Source: Sparassis latifolia (Eukaryota; Basidiomycota; Agaricomycetes; Polyporales; Sparassidaceae). Taken from it: 64,000 nt of DNA. The translations under genes and the position numbers were made by a program. The notes beneath the pieces are model-generated. The model did not search any database. It was not told the origin of the DNA and was given only the letters and a program-made list of their open reading frames with translations. Below, piece after piece: positions 55,858 through 64,000 of this stretch; positions within the stretch are counted from its first letter, which is position 1, and the number at the start of each line of letters is the position of its first letter. The stretch lies in assembly GCA_018466975.1 (NCBI GenBank), contig CM031560.1, positions 186,001 through 250,000 on the forward strand. The letters are read 5' to 3'.

Positions 55858-57137
55858 GGGGCCTGGAGATATTGACGCATTTGACGCAGGCGCCAACGCA
55901 TTGACGCCGACTTGACGCAGACGCAGACGCCGGGGAAAGTGACGCAGGCAGGGAAAGTGACACAACGTTCACCGATCTATAATGCGGATTTTGCGTTCGT
56001 TTCTTGAGGCCGTGGCGCGTCAAGTATGCCCACACCTACTTATACCCTAGTGTCCACTCTGGAAACAGACCATACCACTAGTATGGTGTACAAAATGTGA
56101 TACTTACTCGGTCATCCGAAGAGGTTTTCGGAGTTTCAATTAGTATGGGAGTTACTAGTAGGGATAGTGACAATGTAAGGCCGTGTAGTACTGCCGTAAT
56201 GGTTCTTATATAACGTGTATGACAAGAATCAAACTTCCCCCGTCAGTCAGACGGCGTCACTAGGTTCGAGACGCAGAGCGTCGATTATAAGTGACGCATG
56301 GTCTTGGCGTCACTTTGGAAGTGACGCACTGCGTCGGCGTCCCGTTTGGAAGTGACGCACTGCGCCGGCGTCCCTTTTGAAGGTGACGCACTACGTCGGC
56401 GTCGGTGGCGCATGGCGTCTGCATCACTCCACAAAGTGACGCATGGTGTCAGCGGCATCTTGCATTCATGAATAAGTTGAAGGACATTTTTTACAGCGCA
56501 GCTGAAGTGGAAGTCTAGGGAACCTTCTGTTTGTTCAGGCAGAGTGATCTTCATTGCAACTGACCATCTACCCCTGCTTTTGTTGACTATAAAGGGTGCT
56601 GCCAAGACATGGTTGGTGTGCAAACTGTCCTTAGCTTTTATCTTGGAAAAGCTCCAAAGCCTGCCAGTGTCCAAAGGAACTTACCAGAGTTCATCAGGCT
56701 GCCCCTCATGATAGGGCAATCAGAAAAGAACTGGCTCAATTGTAAGCAATGACCATGCATTGTTACTGATTTATGGACTTTGATGGAGGTGTACTGTATC
56801 CCAATCAACTGCTTAAAATAATACTTGAGAAACCACCAGCCATGGAAGCTGCATGAATATTGAATGGTGAAAGACCGTCACCTCTAGTGACTTCATACTT
56901 GTTACAGAACTTCACACCTGCTACAGCCATAAATTCTGGCCTGAAATATCTTTGATGAATGTGTAAATATTCTGCTTCTTTCTGACTACAATGTGGTTAT
57001 CAAAACCGTACACAACGATCAGAGCTTTGAAAATTTGACGGCCTGCGTCACTTTTCGGCAGCGGCGGCGTCAAATGCGTCGGCGTCGGCGTCAAATGCGT
57101 GACGCATGGCGTCAAATGCGTCAATCTTCCTAGGCCC
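55858..57137. mobile_element. non-autonomous DNA transposon, 1.28 kb, 8-bp target duplication
   Basis: ATTCTCCC stands at 55850-55857 and again at 57138-57145. The ends are imperfect inverted repeats: left GGGGCCTGGAGATATTGACG, right (reverse strand) GGGCCTAGGAAGATTGACG, both running into TTGACGC words. Subterminal and internal zones (55880-55950, 56270-56460, 57040-57120) are packed with TGACGC/GCGTCA repeats, including three AAGTGACGCACTGCG-like units. No transposase is seen. An 8-bp duplication fits hAT or KDZ-type elements; I cannot decide. An internal stretch at 56012-56090 copies the 5' end of the oxygenase pseudogene that lies just outside. Confidence 0.78.
56012..56090 (+). repeat. 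copy of the oxygenase-D 5' end inside the transposon
   Basis: AGGCCGTGGCGCGTCAAGT, then GTGTCCACTCTGG and CAGACCATACCACTA match, with changes, 57302-57381, which spans the start codon of copy D. Similarity may extend about 50 bp further upstream. Confidence 0.7.
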
Positions 57138-57321
57138 ATTCTCCCGTCACCTGCGTAGGATCAACTGCGAAATATCTCTGCTCCAAGGGGGGTTTGCTAA
57201 CTGTGTATCATATTGTTCGTGCTCAATCGAGTTCGGGTTGAACTAATGGATTGTTACTGCAGCATTCACTGTCTGTCGTGCGGAGGTTCCTTTCGATTCC
57301 CCAGGCCGTGGGGCGTCAAGT

Positions 57322-58115
57322 ATGGACAAACGGCTTAACACCCTTGTGTCCACTCTGGTCGACAGACCATACCACTATCTGTTCTGTCGGCGGACCACAT
57401 CCTATTTTATGATGAACGCAAGAGTGCAGGGTAAGCGCTCACTATGTATAGCTCTCAGACTTCACTAAAACCACCTACAGGCGCGTCCACCTCTTGAACG
57501 CACCTGAGGATCAGTTGAAGAACCTGGCTGATGTGCGCGATGTTGCTACCTTCGGTGTCGGTAATGACGACATCCGCGATGAATCATATAGGAAGGCGGG
57601 AAATCTGGACATCACGAATTTCGCCATGTGCCAGAAGCCTTGGCCTCCCGGAAGTTGTGTTCGCGGAGCTCTTCGACAAGAACCACAAGGCGTCTGTTCG
57701 TGCGGATTTGTACGAGCTGAATGTACGTAGTATGTTGGTCCGCTGAATGTAGCTAACAGTTGAGAGCATTGCGCAGGTCCACCTTTTTCAACACTCTGCG
57801 CAGTAAGAGGATGTTCAGTTCGCTCGTCATCACGTTCCCCACTTGGCACGCCGGGGGCCCTCTCATGCTACATCACACAGGCCGATCATGGACGATCGAC
57901 TCTGTCACACGTCCCAGAAAGCACGCGCCTACGCCGCTTTCTTCAGCGACGTGGAGCACGAAGTCCTGTATATTGAGTCCGGTTACCGTGTCAACTTGAC
58001 TTACAACCTCTCGTTCACTGACCAATCTCCTGCGCGCGCGCTTCCGTCAGCCATCGCACCGCGCAAAATCCCAGTTTGAGCTCAAGCTGCAGGAGCTTTT
58101 GGACGACCGTGTGAG
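57322..58115 (+). pseudogene. 2OG-Fe(II) oxygenase, copy D, lacks the iron-binding HxD
   Basis: Fourth member of the family. The start Met at 57322 opens MDKRLNTLVSTLVDRPY; after a frame slip, LSADHILFYDERKSA. Exon 2 gives VHLLNAPEDQLKNLADVRD and DESYRKAGNLDITNFAM. After a second slip come EVVFAELFDKN and ADLYELNV. In exon 3 the segment that should contain FFKSHVDTPR is shortened, so both first iron ligands are gone; FSSLVITFP, FFSDVEHEV and SGYRVNLTYNL survive in different frames. It ends near FELKLQELLDD, without the C-terminal domain. Its 5' flank contains the 8-bp-duplication transposon. Confidence 0.82.
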
Positions 58116-58568
58116 CGGATGTCTGGGATATTCCAACTAACGGGGATCGAGGAGATTTGGTGGACATCATCGTCTGAGCTAATGTGACGGGCACACAACG
58201 CCTCTGTCTAACTTCTACAACTACGGAGCCGCAAGAAACATAAAACGCATGAGAGGCGGAAGTCCGAGCCGCCACCATCACCGCCTCCGCCGTCGACTTC
58301 ACTCAGTTACCAATGAGGCGCGATCACCTTTCCGTCTCCCTCTGTATCTCAAGGTTCGGAGATGTCTCGCCCACACAACTTGCTGCACTGTCCGATTCTG
58401 CTATGCGCATGATACCCCAACGCACGAACGGCAACGGCTTGCACGAGGTGCGCTCTCAATTAAACGCGAGATAGAGGCGATTACAGTCTTGTTCCTTGCG
58501 CTTGCAAAGCTCCGCAAGTTCACCGGAGGTGGATCTTCCTCGGTTTTGTCGTAGATTGTTGACTGATT
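58116..58568. other. spacer after copy D
   Basis: No clear gene. A plus-strand stretch around 58440-58550 (IKREIEAITVLFLALAKLRK) may be an upstream exon of the fragment that follows. Confidence 0.3.
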
Positions 58569-58985
58569 ATGTTTACAGTGGTTGTACTCACGTTTAAAGC
58601 TATCTACGCGCTGGAGACGAAGCACCGTTCGAACCACAAGAAGGCAATGGCGTTGTGCGTGGAACTGAAGGACATGATTGCAGTCCTGATCCAGTATGGC
58701 GGTCCGATTGTCAGACTGACGGATGTGAAGGACGAAGAGGCCATGGGTCGGGATGGAAGGCCGTCCGCAGGAACTCGTCCAGGACACTGCGAATGTGGAA
58801 GTGGGGATGGACAATGTTGAAAGTAAGCTTGACGCCATGGACAGCAAGCTGGGTAATACGGAAAGCAGTGGACGGACGATTGCTGAAGATGGATATTTCT
58901 CGAGAAGTTCTCTCGGAACATGAATGGAAACTCCGTGCAAGGTATCGCTCCTCATGGAATGATGCCAGCCGTAAACTGCACGAAT
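58569..58985 (+). pseudogene. fragment resembling the helical N-terminus of fungal STAND/NLR-like proteins
   Basis: Reads VVLTFKAIYALETKHRSNHK and MALCVELKDMIAVLIQ, then, in a second frame, DNVESKLDAMDSKLGNTES. The ALETKHR...ELKDMIAVL pattern is like the N-terminal helical region I know from agaricomycete STAND-type (NLR-like) proteins. No NTPase or repeat domain follows before the next gene, and the frame changes, so this is at best a truncated relic. Confidence 0.35.
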
Positions 58986-59096
58986 AAAGTTCACTATAGC
59001 ATCTTGGTCATACTACAAAGATAGGCAGTCTTTGCATTTGTGTCCGCAAACGTCTCCACAATTCAGTATACGAAGAAACCCAAGTTTCTCGATCTC

Positions 59097-59878
59097 CTAC
59101 AGTCCATAGAGTACCTGCAAGCACACAGGGTAGCAGGTAGTGTAGTTATAGATATGGCCGTTGTCCTCCGTCGCCTCCAAAACTACGTCATACGGGTTAC
59201 CGTAATCGTAAGGGATGTCATTCTCGCAGAGCGAAAACCCGTCGGTGATCCCGTTCAAAGCCAGCATCGAGTACGGGCCTTTCCCAGCCGGGTCAAAGTG
59301 ATCCTACAGGAAAGACAGAGCTTAGCTTAGCACCACTGACGAGGCACTGAGGGGTAAGATGATATGAGACTTACAACGATGCAGTAATTCTGAGCGGGGG
59401 TGGGCAGCTCGGACTCTTCGGTGGAGAACTCGAAGAGGAGCTCGTTGCCCGAGGAGACGGCAAGGTTGCTCGAATAGATGTTCGGTTCCGCTGGATTGCT
59501 CGGGAGCAGAGAGCCATTGACGAGCGACAGCATCGGCTCGTCATTCGAATGCACCGAGTAGTACGTCTGTCAAGGCTTCGAGTCAGGATGCTCAAACGTT
59601 GACAGCGAGCTGTGGAAAGAACCCACCGAGAGCGTCGAGTAGTACGCCCCAGTGGCACTCCCCGTGAATTGCTTGAACGCGAGAACGAGCGGGGCTCCTG
59701 TGGCATTCGCATTGGATAACGTAAGGTTATATGCACCCAGCGTGAAGTTGGACACATTGTCATACGCCCCGATACCAAGGCCGGCACATGGACCGGAGGT
59801 GGCTTGACGGATATTCAAGGGAGATGCTGAGGAGAGGGCAACGATCGCCAATGACACAAGTGCAACTGGAGAGAACAT
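59097..59878 (-). CDS. small secreted glycoprotein, about 220 aa
   Basis: Three exons on the minus strand: 59878 to about 59625, then TYYSVHSNDEPMLSLVNGS to NYCIV, then DHFDPAGKGPYSMLALNGI to the stop at 59097. MFSPVALVSLAIVALSSASP is a clear signal peptide with a likely dibasic-free cleavage after ASP-LNIRQ. Several N-glycosylation sites are visible (NVS, NFT, NLT, NAT, NGS, NYT). Cys residues sit in the mature part (GPCAGLG, NYCIV, SLCEN, TTCYPVC). Basidiomycetes have many such secreted beta-rich proteins of unknown role, some expressed on wood or during fruiting. A TATA box lies 73 bp upstream. Both introns are canonical and in frame. Confidence 0.75.
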
Positions 59879-59950
59879 GGTTTGTACTGGTATGGCGCGA
59901 TCAATGTCCACCTGGAACCCCCGAGGACTACGACAAAGTTCGGCGTCACA

Positions 59951-59956
59951 TTTATA
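59951..59956 (-). promoter_or_regulatory. TATA box of the secreted-protein gene
   Basis: The minus strand reads TATAAA, about 73 bp before the start codon at 59878. Confidence 0.6.
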
Positions 59957-60697
59957 CCTCGACGGGCCGCCTGTAGCCTCGCAATAGCCAGCACATACAG
60001 ACATGAAACAAGATGAATATTCGCCGCACGTGAGGTTGGTGGCTATAGCGTGTTAGCGAACATTATATCCAAATCATATGATGAGTAGTGTAATAGCGAC
60101 TTACTGCAGCGTCGGCCTGTGTTAGACCCCACAGCAAGAGCCTGCATAAATGGTGCGACGTTCTCTGGATTATGTTTCTCTAAACTTATAGTACTGGCCC
60201 AAGACAGAAACTCGTTACAGTAAAACCTAGTACTTTGAGAGAGACCAACTCGTATAAAATTAGCCTAAGAATGCCCACTGGAGAACAATGAGCGGCACTC
60301 ACGTAGTGTCAAAGTCCCTGCAGGGTCATCATTCTTCATCAACTGACCCGGAAAAAGGAAACAGCAAAGTTAAGGCAGGCGCTCAACCTCGGCCGCTCGC
60401 CTCCTACGTCAGGCACCCGGCACAACATCACCAAGCGCCACCAAATATGAAACAAATGAAGGGTCAGACCGGACACATTGACGGTGCACGGTGTGTACGT
60501 CACTGCTTCATCCAAGCTGCACTCGAACTGCGCTAATGACCTGAATCGTGACTTCGAGTCGGAAACAAATTCTTACTATTAAATCTGAAACCAGGGAACG
60601 AGCATGAGGATGTACCCGAGTTATAGAACGGAGGTGCAAAATAGCTGCACCTGCATCTCATTCAATGGCCTTCGGTCTGTCCCGCGAAGTATCCGGG
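59957..60697. other. gap between two minus-strand genes
   Basis: Nothing coding recognised. Should include upstream control of the secreted-protein gene. Confidence 0.4.
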
Positions 60698-61871
60698 TTA
60701 AATGGTACGGAAAGGCGGTGACCAGTTGGACACGCGCACAGAGACATCTCGATGGCGCAAGTCCTCGACAGCGCCCATCACCGTCCGCTGCTTCTGTGGG
60801 CCCAATCGGTCGTCTTCGTCCGGGGGTAACAAGAACACGACTTCCTGCAGCTGACAAAATCGCTCGGACGCAAGGACATCACGCACGCGTGCCCACTCGG
60901 GCTCAGGTTGCGACACCCGCACATGCAGCCAGAGCTGGTGAATGCGGCTGCTGGGCGCGACGAGGTCCAGGATCTCCGCAAGCGGGATTGAACATTGGTG
61001 CCAGATGGAGAGTGTTCGCAGCCCAGTGCATCTGTGAAGATTGAGCCGTTCCACTGCGAAATGCGTAAGAGATCTGGCTCTGATTCCATTACATTGAAGT
61101 GAACTTACTATCCGTGAGCGTGTACGAGTCGTCCAGGGTCAGGTCTAAAGAATCGAGACCTGCTGCAAATGACTCAATTGCTTCTCCTATCGTCAATGAC
61201 AACTCCTTAGGTGGTCGCACTGCCAACATCCGCAATGATGATCGGGGCAGTGCTCGCAACCATTCGAACAGAGACGAGAGCAGTGTATCAGAAACCCGGA
61301 AAGAGACGGAGAGATTGTTTAGGGGAGGGAGTCGGACAGATGTAGGTTTAGTTATATGGAGGGATAGTTGGTGGAGAGTCACGTCAAACATTGTAAGGCT
61401 TTGTAATCGAGGGAGTGCACACACGAGATACTGGAACTGTCGCACATTGCGGAATATGCAATGATATAGGTCTAATCCAGTTAGACTTCGAAAGTGCGCA
61501 AAGCCGAAGGGTAAAGTGGCGGGGTGGATCGCCCCGGCATTCCAGTCTGTGTCTTCAATGCGCAGGGATTCGATGGCGGAAAAGGCGTGTCCGAGGACGA
61601 GAGGAAGGCGATGTACCCACCCGGTCCATGCATCCGACAGATTGAGCGAGCGTACGAGTCCAAGGGAAGCTCCGACATGGGATATTCTGGATATATGCAC
61701 AAGAGAGTCAAGATTTTCGCGGGATTGGAGGTGCATGTTACTGTAGAGGTGAAAATGACTACCTGGAAGCCACGATCGAGATATGAGGGCGCAGCTATAC
61801 AGTGATTGATGGTCCTCCCAAAGGAAGTCGATAATGCGGTCTGTCAGTTCTGGTGGGAGCTCTGGCATCAT
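60698..61871 (-). CDS. F-box protein with leucine-rich region
   Basis: Substrate receptor of an SCF ubiquitin ligase, by family. The start at 61871 (MMPELPPELTDRIIDFLWED) is a classical F-box: LPPELTDRIIDFL, SLYSCALISRSWLPGSHFHLY. The middle has leucine-rich strands (SLNLSDAWTGW, SLRIEDTDW, LTGLDLYHCIF, LQSLTMFDVTL, LRMLAVRPPKE, LDSLDLTLDDSY). One intron at about 61105-61048 (donor GTAAGT, acceptor TCGCAG) joins YTLTD to ERLNLHRCTGLRTLSIWHQC. The rest runs to the stop at 60698 (VSNWSPPFRTI). About 375 aa. Large, fast-evolving F-box families of this type are common in agaricomycetes. It looks intact. Confidence 0.8.
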
Positions 61872-64000
61872 GGTTTGCAGGTATGTTTAATAAAATGCTG
61901 TATGGTGAATCGGATAAATTCACCGACATATTTCGGGGGCAATGTGCTGTGACGGCACGTGACGAAGTTACAAGCGCGTCACTTATTTCGCGTGTGTCAC
62001 GATCACGAGCAGAGGTGACTGCCTCTTCTGAGTCGACCACTGCAGCGCTCAACGTTTTATCCCTCAACGTACTCGCGTGTGCGCCCAAGATTCTTCCATG
62101 TGAGTACTCCTGGCAGAAGGTGAGCCTTTCAGATATCTACTGTCCACTCGGTGGCAGTCTGCCCCTGCTCTAGTCACGCCTGTGACGACACTCGTTTTGC
62201 AGCTATGGCCATGCTGATTTTTCTGTTGCAGAAGCAGTGCGCAATTACGCTCATTTCGGTCCCCACCTCAGTCCAGGGCAGTTTTACATGTCCTCTTCTC
62301 CCGGATTTGCCAACAACTGTTTCTGAGAAGGCACATGTCATTGACCAAGGTATCCTATTCCATTCATCCCGACATATTGTGGCTCCTAATCCCCGGCTGC
62401 ACGCGCAGCCTGAGAACAAGTACGGCAGTAGATGGCCAATATATAAACCGTGGTTTGCTCCCCTTTCCTCACCCACTTCGCTCCCGAGTCTGTATCCGAC
62501 CGCGACATCTGCTTGGCTTCACACTCAGCCGCGTTGTCTGCTTGACTGCGTACGCGACTGCTATACCTAATTCATCCGGACATTTCAGTTTTCCCCGTGT
62601 TCAACATGAAGAAATGACCTCTCTTGCAACATCACCGCTCTACACACGTTAGTCCTATGCACTGTGACTCTACCGAAAAGCCGCGGCACAGCCATACTCT
62701 CCTCACTTGACGGGTATCTGCGCCTCAGAGGGCCGTCTCCTCGTGCTGGACGAAGAGACTCTGGATGTCGCAGTATACGGAAGGAGAAGGTCCGCTATTG
62801 ACCCTTCTGTGAGTTCATTTTTAATCCTCTTCGATGACATGTCTGTTCCATAGCGTTCTTTATGAGGCATGGACCACTATGCTAGTCAGCGGGGCGCAAT
62901 GCACACACGCGCGCGCAATGCCTACCATGGCCTGGCCTCCGAATGAAACAAGCTTAAGCACAATAGTGGTCGTAGCCAGGAGTACCCTCAAACTCACACG
63001 AGTGGTCGGAGATCCAGCCGTCATTGCCACGATCATATCGCTTCCAGGGTCCCATTAGGAGCGACTACAGTCAGAAGATGTCAGCTCCAAGTCTGCGCAC
63101 ATTTGTTTTCTCAGGTTCAGGCCGGATGTTTGTGCATGTATCCACGCATCGACTCGGGGGCCGCATCGTCGGACCAAAGCAACTGGTGCGACTCCCGTAC
63201 CGACCCTGTACACCTCTCGCATAGTCCTGCCTACCCGCCGTGGATGTGCCTCCGATACCGGCCATACGCGCTAGACATACGCGGCCGTTTTGCGCGGTAG
63301 AACCAGCTGGCCTTCCTCGTCATCGAACTGCTTCGTACCTCCATTATCAACGCACTCAATCCCCATCCGCCAACACGTACCTACTGGATGTTTCTTGTCG
63401 ACCCAAGGCGGAACGGCCATTCGAGCGGTATTCATCCCTTGGGCCCTCCGTCCCATGGCGAATGCTCCCCGACTATGCCGTACCACCACTGCTCATGTCC
63501 AAATACTCTGTATCATCTGCGACGAACCCTTACTGCGACTCCCAACTCCAAATGCTCTGCATAAGACCGCGAGTGAGCCATCATTGTCTCCTACTTCAAA
63601 ATGTGCTGTATAATCCGCGCGAAGCACTTCTGTCTTTCTTTCCGTCGTTTGCTAGCCTCAAGAACCAATTTTCTCGGTGTATACATGATCACTATTCCTA
63701 CGCCATGTACAGTGTATACTATTGTCCGTACGGAGGTCCAATACAATCACCGTTGTGACTGCCAAACCAATATTCCCTGGAGACGAAGAATGCTTCGGAT
63801 GGCGAAAATTACAATATGCATACTATTCTTGAATTGGCCTGGGCAATATTTGTCACGAGACTTGACGCTGAATATCAATATGCAAACCACCGCTATCGTA
63901 CAGACGCATACTATAAAAAGTGACAGTTTTTACAACCGGAGATGCGCGAGGGCAATACGTACACACCTATTGTAATGCTCCAAGCCCTGCTACTGATCAG
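61872..64000. other. terminal region without a recognised gene
   Basis: Two kb of short frames. The CCAAT-TATA pair at 62436 suggests a promoter, but the downstream text (62500-62800) has no domain I know. A plus-strand frame at 63240-63758 is open for 172 codons but has random-like composition; another, at 63290-63613, overlaps it. Confidence 0.35.
62436..62447 (+). promoter_or_regulatory. CCAAT plus TATA composite promoter candidate
   Basis: CCAATATATAAA followed by a C/T-rich run (about 62456-62490), a layout usual for strong fungal promoters. No gene could be identified behind it. Confidence 0.4.

Noticed and set aside
1..64000. CRISPR array or bacterial operon structure
   Set aside because: No regularly spaced repeats. 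Genes are intron-rich and clearly fungal.

Overview
The window looks like nuclear DNA of an agaricomycete (mushroom-forming basidiomycete). Genes are cut by many 45-60 bp GT-AG introns. Several protein families typical of that class are present: DUF6698, DUF6532-like, a TET/JBP-type dioxygenase, an alpha-kinase, an RGG protein, a CK1-like kinase with a long tail, and large transposase-like proteins. I saw no tRNA, rRNA or CRISPR array.

Layout. 0-24.9 kb is ordinary gene space with a few broken or unrecognised pieces: a small coiled-coil protein, a DUF6532-like gene, a TET/JBP-type 2OG-Fe(II) oxygenase, a zinc-binding protein ending in a SUMO-interaction-like motif, a DUF6698 gene, an aldo-keto reductase with an apparent one-base frameshift, a 145-aa conserved unknown, a CK1-like kinase and the SWI/SNF-RSC subunit gene ssr4. 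25.6-32.4 kb holds three paralogues in tandem of a prolyl-hydroxylase-like 2OG-Fe(II) oxygenase (A intact, B pseudogene, C intact). Between A and B lies a truncated Tc1/mariner element whose own terminal repeat was hit by a CACTA-like MITE. A fourth, dead copy D is at 57.3-58.1 kb.

32.7-51.9 kb is the most striking part: one gene opened by two successive insertions. HIS1 (ATP phosphoribosyltransferase) starts at 32,730 and ends at 51,878. It is split by a gag-only copia-like LTR element with 142-bp LTRs. That element's gag is in turn split by a 16.5-kb terminal-inverted-repeat DNA transposon (33,727-50,210) flanked by ACGT. The DNA transposon carries a very large multi-exon transposase-like gene, a divergent accessory gene, an alpha-kinase gene, an rve-integrase pseudogene, two related MITEs, and broken pieces of at least five cellular genes: acyl-CoA synthetase, ROT1, an MFS transporter, AICAR transformylase/IMP cyclohydrolase and glycine decarboxylase P-protein. 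Two of these pieces keep introns, so they were captured from DNA, not mRNA.

52-64 kb returns to gene space: an RGG-rich conserved protein, a 1.3-kb non-autonomous transposon with an 8-bp target duplication that contains a copy of the neighbouring oxygenase 5' end, oxygenase copy D, a small secreted glycoprotein and an F-box protein. Exon joins were read by eye from splice signals and reading frame. Family names come from recognised motifs; no database search was run.
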